Positions 7,354 to 13,995 of a stretch of 16,547 nt of DNA are shown here, piece by piece. Position numbers and translations under genes: made by a program. This DNA is from Bacteroidales bacterium (GTDB lineage: Bacteria > Bacteroidota > Bacteroidia > Bacteroidales > Muribaculaceae). The stretch's first letter is position 1. Every line of letters begins with the position of its first letter. The stretch spans positions 1 to 16,547 of the forward strand of contig JAAVGX010000067.1 of assembly GCA_014800065.1 (NCBI GenBank), in the 5' to 3' direction. The notes under the pieces are model-generated. The model saw only the letters and a program-made list of their open reading frames with translations, searched no databases and was not told the DNA's origin.

Positions 7354-8340
7354 TTAGTCTTTCTTTGTTTCTGTTTCCGGTGAATCCGGAGTTTCGGGTT
7401 CGGGTGCCGGCTTGGTGGTCTCCACAAAGTCCAGTGCGCGGTTATATGCCTTAACATTGTCATCGGGCATAGGACGCACCTTGGCAAATTTTACGAAGTC
7501 GGCAATGGCAAGTATCGAGCGTACCTGATCTGCCGTCATGCGAGTGTCGGGATTACTGCGCAGAGCTCGTACAATCTGCGTGGAGGTCATCTCCATAGCG
7601 TTGATATGGAATCGTCCGTCCAAATACTGACGCAAAATATCAACAAGCTCGGTGTAGTACTCTTTCTCATGGCCCGACTCGGTAAGACGCTGTGCCTTAA
7701 GGTGACCCAATCGGCTGATAGCCAATTCGTACGGTGGAACAGGTTTGGCCTTTTCCTGGGCTATTTCTACCTGACGGCGACGAAGAGTCATATACGCGAA
7801 ATATCCGCCCGCTGCAACGGCAACGGCACCGAGAAGCCAAAAGAGCCAGTTGGGAATGAAGTCGTACCAGCGCGATTGCGCCGATACAACGGAGGTCATC
7901 GGGTTAATCGTCTCCAACGAGTCAACCTCTACCGGTAAAACTTTCAGCGACAGTACCTTCGACTTGATCGTGTCACCTCCCGGAACAGGAACCACTGCGA
8001 AAGGCGGTATGGTGTAAGTCTCCGGGTCGAACGGCTGAAGGGTGTAATCAAAGGTGATGGCAGTATGACCATCGGCGCTCCGCATCATGCTGTCCATCTC
8101 CACGATGTCAATACCATGGAAATCAATAAATTCCTGCCCCACCGGCATATAGGGAAAGTCAACTAACTCCATCGACTTACTCAAAGCTTCGGGTGCTGTA
8201 ACCACTACCTTGAGGTTGACTCGATCGCCCATCACAACCACAGCCGAGTCGATGTTCGCTTCTACTCGTACTCCGGTAGCCGGAGCGCCAAAGGTTGCAA
8301 GCGATACGCCTAATAATAAGGAGGATAAGATTCTTTTCAT
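7354..8340 (-). CDS. BatD/DUF4381-like membrane protein of the bat operon
   Basis: A 328-residue protein with a signal peptide (about 1-19), a beta-rich extracytoplasmic domain (about 24-137, opening VRVEANIDSAVVVMGDRVNL, similar in style to the start of BatD), one membrane helix (about 163-184) and a cytosolic helical part (about 200-310) with a Pro/Glu-rich end. This layout and its place between a DUF58 gene and a vWA gene fit the DUF4381/BatD-like proteins of MoxR clusters, but I could not verify family membership. Its ATG overlaps the DUF58 stop as ATGA, so the two are translationally coupled. It probably links cytosolic MoxR/DUF58 to the periplasmic Bat proteins (inference). Confidence 0.75.
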   Translation of the reverse strand: MKRILSSLLLGVSLATFGAPATGVRVEANIDSAVVVMGDRVNLKVVVTAPEALSKSMELVDFPYMPVGQEFIDFHGIDIVEMDSMMRSADGHTAITFDYTLQPFDPETYTIPPFAVVPVPGGDTIKSKVLSLKVLPVEVDSLETINPMTSVVSAQSRWYDFIPNWLFWLLGAVAVAAGGYFAYMTLRRRQVEIAQEKAKPVPPYELAISRLGHLKAQRLTESGHEKEYYTELVDILRQYLDGRFHINAMEMTSTQIVRALRSNPDTRMTADQVRSILAIADFVKFAKVRPMPDDNVKAYNRALDFVETTKPAPEPETPDSPETETKKD

Positions 8341-9212
8341 ACGGCAGCCCTTTCTTTAAACAGTCCCATGAGAGCCTTGACATAATCCTCGTTGGTAGCA
8401 ACCGACACATGGTCGACACGGGTACTGCGGAACGCCACACTCATATTCTGCTGGCGGTCGTACCACCAGCGGTTGTAAGCCTTGCGGGTGGCCGACGACG
8501 AGGTATCTATCCAGCGTGTTGCTCCGGTTTCAAGGTCGGCGACTCGCATCAGCCCAACATCGGGCATCTCGCTGTCTCGCTTGTCATAAACCTGAATTGC
8601 CATCACATCGTGGCGATTGGATGCAATCGTCAATGGAGTGCGGTAATCCGAATCATCAATAAAGTCGGAGATGATGAATGCCGTGCACCGACGCTTCATT
8701 GCATCGCTGAAGTACTTTATGGCCTTGGCAACATCTGTACCTTTATTTTCAGGAGTAAAATCCAAAAGTTCGCGAATCAGGAACAGAATATGTTTACGTC
8801 CCTTTTTGGGCGTGATAAATTTCTCAACCTTGTCCGAGAAGAACATCGCCCCGATTTTATCGTTGTTCTGAATAGCTGAAAATGCAATGGTTGCAGCAAT
8901 TTCTGCTATCATCTCTCGCTTTTCTTCGCCCACGGCACCAAACAAACGGCTTGCCGAAACGTCCACCAGCAGCATAACCGTAAGCTCTCGCTCTTCTTCG
9001 TAAACCTTTACGAAGGGTTTGTTGTGGCGGGCGGTTACATTCCAGTCGATGTCGCGGATATCGTCGCCGTACTGGTACTCGCGCACCTCAGCGAACATCA
9101 TTCCGCGACCTTTAAACGCGGAATGATATTCACCAGCGAAGATGTTCTGCGACAATCCCCGGGTTTTGATTTCTATCTTTCGTACTTTCTTAAGCAGTTC
9201 GTTAGAATCCAT
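8337..9212 (-). CDS. DUF58 family protein with vWA-like fold
   Basis: A 291-residue protein without a signal peptide or membrane segment. The DUF58 signature is clear at 47-76 (YQYGDDIRDIDWNVTARHNK, continuing into FVKVYEEERE). A vWA-like core follows, with D84-x-S86-x-S88 (DVSAS), T159 in NKGTD and D183 in ISDF, so the metal site looks complete. DUF58 genes are very commonly adjacent to MoxR ATPases and are regarded as their partners. Here it follows the MoxR gene after a 160-base spacer, longer than any other spacer in the operon, and couples to the next gene by ATGA. Confidence 0.93.
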   Translation of the reverse strand: MDSNELLKKVRKIEIKTRGLSQNIFAGEYHSAFKGRGMMFAEVREYQYGDDIRDIDWNVTARHNKPFVKVYEEERELTVMLLVDVSASRLFGAVGEEKREMIAEIAATIAFSAIQNNDKIGAMFFSDKVEKFITPKKGRKHILFLIRELLDFTPENKGTDVAKAIKYFSDAMKRRCTAFIISDFIDDSDYRTPLTIASNRHDVMAIQVYDKRDSEMPDVGLMRVADLETGATRWIDTSSSATRKAYNRWWYDRQQNMSVAFRSTRVDHVSVATNEDYVKALMGLFKERAAV

Positions 9213-9331
9213 ATAGGGCTATTAAGTAAGTGTTTTAATTATGCTATTTGCGAACACATATTTTTCAACTTCTCCGCGAATGAACCGCTTACTGAAATTG
9301 GCAAAATGAAATCGCAATGTATCTAAAAAAT

Positions 9332-9376
9332 TTTATCACTTACTGTCGGTTAAATTTGAATACTTACTTATTTTAA
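9332..9376 (-). repeat. 45-base AT-rich direct repeat, copy 2
   Basis: Matches 1377-1421 at 38 of 45 positions in the same orientation. This copy overlaps the last bases of the MoxR gene, including its TAA stop, and extends into the 160-base spacer before the DUF58 gene. The rest of that spacer (9213-9331) shows no open frame of note, no clear terminator and no good promoter. Confidence 0.6.
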
Positions 9377-10368
9377 GGTACCTGAACCTTATCGAGGATA
9401 TCGGTGATAATCATATCGGTGGTCACGTTATTAGCCTCTGCCTCATAGGTCAAGCCAATACGATGACGAAGTACGTCGTGGCATACCGAAATTACATCCT
9501 CGGGGATTACATAACCGCGCTGATGCAGGAAAGCATATGCGCGTGCAGCCTTCGCAAGCGAAATCGAAGCACGGGGCGAGGCGCCGAACGAGATGTAGTT
9601 GGCAAGCTCGTCAAGACCGTATTCCTTGGGGGTACGGGTGGCGTAAACGATATCCACAATGTAGCGCTCGATTTTCTCATCCACATAGATCTGACCCACA
9701 ATCTTCTGGGCTTCAACCACTTCATGGGGTTTTACCAGAGGCACGATAGTAGGCACTTCATTGCTGATGTTCATGCGGATGATGCGACGTTCTTCTTCCT
9801 TGTTGGGATAGCCGATGATTACCTTCATCAGGAAACGGTCAACCTGCGCTTCGGGCAGCGGATAGGTACCTTCCTGCTCTACAGGGTTCTGCGTTGCCAT
9901 CACAAGGAAGGGGCGGTCAAGCGGGAAGGTCTCGTCACCGATAGTCACCTGACGTTCCTGCATTGCTTCAAGCAGAGCCGACTGGACCTTTGCCGGAGCA
10001 CGGTTGATTTCGTCAGCAAGCACGAAGTTGGCGAAAATTGGTCCTTTCTTCACCTGGAACGTTTCGTTCTTCACACTGTACACCATCGTACCGATCACAT
10101 CGGCAGGGAGCAAGTCGGGAGTAAACTGGATGCGGTTGTACTTGGCATCAATCAGATTGGCCAAGGTCTTGATAGCCAAGGTCTTTGCAAGACCGGGAAC
10201 ACCTTCCAGCAACACATGGCCGTTAGCCAGCATCGAAATCAGAAGACTTTCTACAAGATGTTTCTGACCTACTATGGTCTGATCCATTCCTTTGGTGATC
10301 AGGGCGATGAAATCGCTCTTCGAGGCCACTAATTCGTTGAGTTCACGAATGTTTACGCTGTCGCTCAT
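9373..10368 (-). CDS. MoxR family AAA+ ATPase
   Basis: A 331-residue cytosolic AAA+ ATPase. Walker A is GVPGLAKT (56-63); Walker B is VLADEINRA with D119 and E120; sensor 1 is MATQNP with N161; PEAQVDRF (172-179) carries a conserved arginine typical of MoxR proteins; a sensor-2-like GASPRASISLAKAARAYA lies in the C-terminal lid. All key catalytic residues are present and the length is normal. MoxR ATPases act as chaperone-like remodelling enzymes with vWA-domain partners, here DUF58, BatA and BatB downstream. It is the first gene of the cluster, with a candidate promoter at 10423-10452 and a leader of roughly 45 bases. Confidence 0.96.
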   Translation of the reverse strand: MSDSVNIRELNELVASKSDFIALITKGMDQTIVGQKHLVESLLISMLANGHVLLEGVPGLAKTLAIKTLANLIDAKYNRIQFTPDLLPADVIGTMVYSVKNETFQVKKGPIFANFVLADEINRAPAKVQSALLEAMQERQVTIGDETFPLDRPFLVMATQNPVEQEGTYPLPEAQVDRFLMKVIIGYPNKEEERRIIRMNISNEVPTIVPLVKPHEVVEAQKIVGQIYVDEKIERYIVDIVYATRTPKEYGLDELANYISFGASPRASISLAKAARAYAFLHQRGYVIPEDVISVCHDVLRHRIGLTYEAEANNVTTDMIITDILDKVQVP

Positions 10369-10422
10369 AATATAATTTGTTTCTATTTTTTCAATTTAAG
10401 GCATAAATGCTTCTCGCGAATA

Positions 10423-10452
10423 CAAAATTACAACTATAACCGTTTTTATCAG
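10423..10452 (-). promoter_or_regulatory. Candidate promoter of the moxR-bat operon
   Basis: On the minus strand TAATTTTG (10423-10430) matches the -7 consensus TAnnTTTG exactly. CTG sits 19 bases upstream (10450-10452) where TTG is expected, one mismatch. The predicted start near 10416 lies about 45 bases before the MoxR ATG. Confidence 0.5.
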
Positions 10453-10546
10453 TCTAACGAATGTTAATTTAACCTATCAAATCTTATTCCAAACCAATAT
10501 TTAATTATTTTTAATATCCGCGCGACGTAGATTCTCATTTTACACA

Positions 10547-10577
10547 GAACAAACGAGACGAGCTCAAGCCCGCCTCG
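10547..10577 (-). terminator. Rho-independent terminator of the lipoprotein gene
   Basis: On the minus strand a 10-base stem (10568-10577 with 10554-10563, two G-U pairs) with a TTGA loop is followed by TTTGTTC. It starts 18 bases after the stop codon of the lipoprotein gene, so that gene is not read into the moxR-bat operon. The remaining spacer up to the MoxR start is AT-rich and holds the bat promoter. Confidence 0.65.
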
Positions 10578-10595
10578 CAAAATATGGGTCAGATG

Positions 10596-11225
10596 CTATT
10601 TGTTCGGATCGTATTGCGGAAGCACTTTCACCGGGAATTTGGAGAACAACACCTGCACAGCTTCTGCTATACCCGAAAGATTACGGAATCGAGCCTCACC
10701 GTTTTCGATAATCGTGGCTACGGAGGCTGAGTAAAGCGGCAGTTTTTCCTGCATATTCACAAAGTCCATCGTCAGTACACCTTCCTTGTACATTCCGGTT
10801 ATTACCTGCGCGTTTGCATAATAATTTGCGAAGTAGTTGGGTCGGGGATACATAAAGAACGGATAGTAGCCGTTATAGAACGCCCCTGGAGGTGGAGGGG
10901 GCAGCATAGGTGAGGCTGTCGGGGGCACCAAGGGCTCGGTCATCAATTCCTTATGGATGGTGATACCTATATTTATAAGCAGCGGCGAGGAGGGCGACTC
11001 TGTATATCCACGTTCAACCATCTGCTCGCGGATAGCCGCGGCAATGTTGTAATAAGTTACCATTGTCATCCCGGGTGGCATGTGCCCCTCCTCAGGCGTT
11101 ACGATGCGAAATGTCTTATAGTCGGCCAGGTCTGCATTGTTATAGGTTTCGCTGTTCACCAACGAATAAGGACTACAGGCGCAGAAGAATACCGCCATTA
11201 AGATATAGACCAAATACTTCTTCAT
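10596..11225 (-). CDS. DUF4136-type lipoprotein
   Basis: A 209-residue predicted lipoprotein. The N-terminus MKKYLVYILMAVFFCAC gives a hydrophobic signal with a lipidation cysteine most likely at C17. ADYKTFRIVTPEE (about 34-46), an IREQMVERGY helix (65-74), the LLINIGITIH strand (82-91), EGVLTMDFVN (148-157) and a final AVQVLFSKFPVK helix (189-200) match the usual course of DUF4136 lipoproteins. A Pro/Tyr/Phe-rich insertion at about 99-138 (PPPPPGAFYNGYYPFFMYP) is longer than expected and probably flexible. The function of the family is unknown; location is presumably the outer membrane. It is a single-gene unit by spacing and terminator. Confidence 0.75.
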   Translation of the reverse strand: MKKYLVYILMAVFFCACSPYSLVNSETYNNADLADYKTFRIVTPEEGHMPPGMTMVTYYNIAAAIREQMVERGYTESPSSPLLINIGITIHKELMTEPLVPPTASPMLPPPPPGAFYNGYYPFFMYPRPNYFANYYANAQVITGMYKEGVLTMDFVNMQEKLPLYSASVATIIENGEARFRNLSGIAEAVQVLFSKFPVKVLPQYDPNK

Positions 11226-11310
11226 AGGGATAAAATTTAATTTTAACTTTCAAACACACAATATCTCGCTTTTGTTGAAAGCTATCCTAAATTTCATTCC
11301 ATTTTGCTAA

Positions 11311-11391
11311 ATCAAGCCCAATCGGACTAATCAAGCCAAATCGGATTAATCCCGATAAGCCCGGCAAATCCAAGCCAAATCAAGCTTGATT
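11311..11391. repeat. 19-base tandem repeats and terminal palindrome
   Basis: ATCAAGCCCAATCGGACTA (11311-11329) and ATCAAGCCAAATCGGATTA (11330-11348) are adjacent and identical at 17 of 19 positions. A third, weaker unit (11349-11367) and two partial units (starting 11368 and 11379) follow. The array ends in a perfect 14-base palindrome, AATCAAGCTTGATT (11378-11391), which runs into the methyltransferase stop codon. It fills the gap between the methyltransferase end and the leader of the lipoprotein gene. Confidence 0.75.
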
Positions 11392-11990
11392 CACTCCTTC
11401 AAGCGCACTTCCACAATATACTCATCCGCGTTATAGGCGATTACCTGCGCCTCATATCCCCACGATGCGATTATGCTCGCAAGCTCGGGTGCAGGCTTCA
11501 GGTGGTCGCTTTCCGAAGCCCGCTCATGATGGATATTGTTAATGAATTTTTCATCCGAAGGAAATGCCACTATGATGCACCCGCCGGGTTTGATATTCAT
11601 CCTGAACAACCACGCAAACGTGTCTTGCGGACTGTGAAGATGGGGGTACACCGAATAAAGCATCACCACGTCATACGTGCCCGGTATCTGCTCTTCCTCA
11701 AAGTCGAGCTTAAGGAATTCTGCGTTGGCAAGGTGGCCGAACTTTTCCCGCGCGATGCCGAGCATCCCTTCGGAAAGATCGATGGCTGTGATATGGCCTT
11801 CAGGACCCACCAGCTCGGAAAGATAGGGCACCAGCACTCCCGTACCGGTACCAAGGTCAAGCACATTCATACCTGCGCGGATTGGGAGCTTGGAAAGTAT
11901 TGATTTAACTCGTTCCGGGGTTGAGCGTACTTCATTGGCATCCCATTGGGGAGCCAGGGCATCGAAAAAGTCTACTTCAGATTGATTCAT
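11391..11990 (-). CDS. Class I SAM-dependent methyltransferase
   Basis: A 199-residue protein starting at ATG 11990 (MNQSEVDFFDALAPQWD). A longer reading from a TTG at 12014 would begin inside the predicted -7 promoter element, so I reject it. Motif I is VLDLGTGTG (43-51), the SAM-binding glycine loop. ITAIDLSEGM (67-76) provides the acidic residue that usually contacts the ribose. YDVVMLYSVYPHL (106-118) and KPGGCIIVAF (134-143) are the later motifs. The fold resembles small-molecule methyltransferases of the UbiE type, but the substrate cannot be read from the sequence. It is transcribed divergently from the TonB-receptor/permease operon from an overlapping promoter region. Confidence 0.9.
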   Translation of the reverse strand: MNQSEVDFFDALAPQWDANEVRSTPERVKSILSKLPIRAGMNVLDLGTGTGVLVPYLSELVGPEGHITAIDLSEGMLGIAREKFGHLANAEFLKLDFEEEQIPGTYDVVMLYSVYPHLHSPQDTFAWLFRMNIKPGGCIIVAFPSDEKFINNIHHERASESDHLKPAPELASIIASWGYEAQVIAYNADEYIVEVRLKE

Positions 11991-12011
11991 GACAAAATAA
12001 CTGAATTTGCG

Positions 12012-12042
12012 CAAAATTAACTAAATTTTTGTGATTGTCAAA
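12012..12042 (-). promoter_or_regulatory. Promoter of the methyltransferase gene
   Basis: On the minus strand TTTG (12039-12042), 19 bases, then TAATTTTG (12012-12019) is an exact match to the Bacteroidota consensus. It gives a very short leader of about 15 bases before ATG 11990. It overlaps the opposing promoter at 12028-12059. Confidence 0.8.
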
Positions 12043-12059
12043 ATTTTTATCTACTTTTG
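12028..12059 (+). promoter_or_regulatory. Promoter of the TonB receptor/permease operon
   Basis: TTTG (12028-12031), 20 bases, then TACTTTTG (12052-12059) matches the consensus exactly. Transcription should start near 12066, leaving about 45 bases of leader before ATG 12111, too short for a known riboswitch. Its upstream half lies within the opposing methyltransferase promoter. Confidence 0.8.
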
Positions 12060-12110
12060 CACCCGGTTTAATCCTTAAATTTGAATCTAACCCTTCTGAA
12101 CTATTAAATC

Positions 12111-13982
12111 ATGGCTAAAAGACAGCTCGTACTCGCCGGACTGGCCGCTCTGACTGCTTCAGTGTATGCTGAGGTTAATGCATCCGACACCATCGGCCTT
12201 CACGAACTCGTTGTGTCGGCTCCGCTTAAAACTGATCCCGACCTCATCCCGCTGAACGTCACCCAGGTGACGGCAACTCAAATCGAGAAATCGGGCGAGA
12301 GCTCCCTTCTGCCGGTACTGGTAGCAAAGGTTCCGGGTCTGTTCGTTACCGAACGAGGTTTCGGAGGCTATGGCGTATCCGGTGGCAGCGCAGGCAGTGT
12401 CAATATCCGTGGTGTAGGACAAGGCAACAAGGTGCTGTTCATGATTGATGGGCAACCCCAGTGGGCCGGTGTATTCGGTCACTCTTTGGCCGATACCTAT
12501 GTGGCCAATGGCATCGAAAAGGTGGAAGTTGTCAAAGGGCCTTCGTCACTTCTGTATGGTTCAAACGCAATGGGGGGTTCCGTAAACCTGGTCACAAAAA
12601 CTCAGCATGAGGATGGTCTCACTGGTCGTGCCCGCGCAATGTTCGGCTCCTTCTCCACTCAGAAATTCGCCGTTTCTTCAGCCTATAAAAAGGATAGATT
12701 CAGTGCTTCGGCTTCCGGACAGCTCGACCGCAGCAACGGGAATCGGCAAGGCAGCGCTTTCTGGTTGGCCAACGAATTCCTGCAGCTCAAATACGCCGCA
12801 AGCCGTAACTGGAGCGTGGCCGGAATGGTGCAGATGACTCAGACTCACGACAATTATCCCGGCACCGAGCAAAGCCCGCTGGAAAACCGTTGGAGCAACA
12901 CTTTCCGTGGCACCGGCGGTCTTTACCTCCATAACTCTTATGCTAAAGCTGACGGTGGTTTTCAAAGCTACATCAACTGGGGTACACACAAGCTCGATGA
13001 TGGCAACAACCCCGGTGAGGCCCCGCGAAATTACCTCTTCAACTCAACCGACTACAACATGGGGTTCACAGCCTACGAATCGCTCTATTTGTGGAAGGAA
13101 AATACCATATCTCTCGGCTTGGACTTCCAGCACTGGGGGGGACATGTATGGAATACCGATAAGGTTGACCCGGAAATAATCAGTGCCGACTCCAAACATC
13201 ATGTCAACGAAGTGGCCGGCTATGCAATGATTCAGCAGGGTTTCTTCAACGACGTGCTCAACATCAACGGTGGCGTACGCCTCCAGCACGGCTCGACCTA
13301 CGGAAACGAATGGGTTCCTCAGGCCGGTTTTATCATCCGACCCGGACACGACTCGCAGTTCAAAGCTTCTTTCAGCAAAGGCTTCCGCTCCCCTAACATC
13401 CGGGAACTCTATCTCTACATGCCCGCCAACCCCGACCTGAAGCCCGAATATATGCTCAACTATGAAGTGAGCTATCGCCAGCATTTCTTCAATTACCGCT
13501 TCATGCTCGGAGCCGCCCTTTTCTACATCGACGGCAAGGATATGATTCAGACAGTAATGATTGACGGCAGGGCAAAAAACGTCAACACGGGTCGCTTCCA
13601 CAATAAAGGTTTTGAAATCGAAACTGCCTTCAACATTCTGAGCAATCTCACCGCCGATGCTTCCTGGTCGTATCTTCACACGGATTCCGACAACCTCTAC
13701 AGCCCGAAGAATAAGTTCAACATCGAAGTTGTATATTCTCCCGGACCGGTGAGTCTTACTCTCGAGAATATGAGTATCTGGAGCATGAAGAACGGAAATC
13801 CAAACGGCAGCACCGAGAGCTATTCGCTGCTAAACTTCCGTGGAGCTTACACCCTTGGGACAACCGTACCGGTAACCCTGTCGGTTAAGGTGGACAATAT
13901 CACCAATAAGCACTATCAGATTATTTACGGCTGTCCTATGCCCGGCACCACTGTTATGGGCGGAATTGAGTTTAAATTCTGA
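12111..13982 (+). CDS. TonB-dependent outer membrane receptor
   Basis: A 623-residue outer-membrane transporter. Residues 1-20 or 1-24 are a signal peptide. A TonB-box-like ELVVSAP is at 32-38. The plug domain (about 45-165) contains VPGLFVTERGFGG, the conserved VNIRGVGQGNKVLFMIDG (97-114), IEKVEVVKGPSSLLYGSNAMGG (135-156) and VNLVTK. The remainder is an alternating beta-barrel (FSKGFRSPNIRELY, then NPDLKPEY) ending in a terminal phenylalanine (GGIEFKF). There is no N-terminal carboxypeptidase-like domain and no adjacent SusD, so this is the compact BtuB/siderophore-receptor type rather than a SusC glycan porin. The substrate is unknown. It is followed 13 bases later by an MFS permease, suggesting they act in sequence. 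Confidence 0.93.
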   Translation: MAKRQLVLAGLAALTASVYAEVNASDTIGLHELVVSAPLKTDPDLIPLNVTQVTATQIEKSGESSLLPVLVAKVPGLFVTERGFGGYGVSGGSAGSVNIRGVGQGNKVLFMIDGQPQWAGVFGHSLADTYVANGIEKVEVVKGPSSLLYGSNAMGGSVNLVTKTQHEDGLTGRARAMFGSFSTQKFAVSSAYKKDRFSASASGQLDRSNGNRQGSAFWLANEFLQLKYAASRNWSVAGMVQMTQTHDNYPGTEQSPLENRWSNTFRGTGGLYLHNSYAKADGGFQSYINWGTHKLDDGNNPGEAPRNYLFNSTDYNMGFTAYESLYLWKENTISLGLDFQHWGGHVWNTDKVDPEIISADSKHHVNEVAGYAMIQQGFFNDVLNINGGVRLQHGSTYGNEWVPQAGFIIRPGHDSQFKASFSKGFRSPNIRELYLYMPANPDLKPEYMLNYEVSYRQHFFNYRFMLGAALFYIDGKDMIQTVMIDGRAKNVNTGRFHNKGFEIETAFNILSNLTADASWSYLHTDSDNLYSPKNKFNIEVVYSPGPVSLTLENMSIWSMKNGNPNGSTESYSLLNFRGAYTLGTTVPVTLSVKVDNITNKHYQIIYGCPMPGTTVMGGIEFKF

Positions 13983-13995
13983 TGATTAAGTTCTG

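Noticed and set aside
9463..10332. A 289-codon open frame on the plus strand opposite the MoxR gene
   Set aside because: It is fully antisense to a gene with every AAA+ motif intact, and the translated sequence is rich in His/Phe without domain character.
11240..11275. Possible promoter of the lipoprotein gene (TGTGTTTG on the minus strand)
   Set aside because: The -7 element has a mismatch at the important second base and no good -33 partner was found, so it is too weak to list.
11311..11391. CRISPR array
   Set aside because: The repeated units are adjacent without unique spacers and degenerate quickly; no cas gene is present.
11991..12014. Eight-codon longer N-terminus of the methyltransferase from a TTG
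   Set aside because: That start would lie inside the exact-match -7 promoter element, and the ATG at 11990 gives a natural N-terminus.
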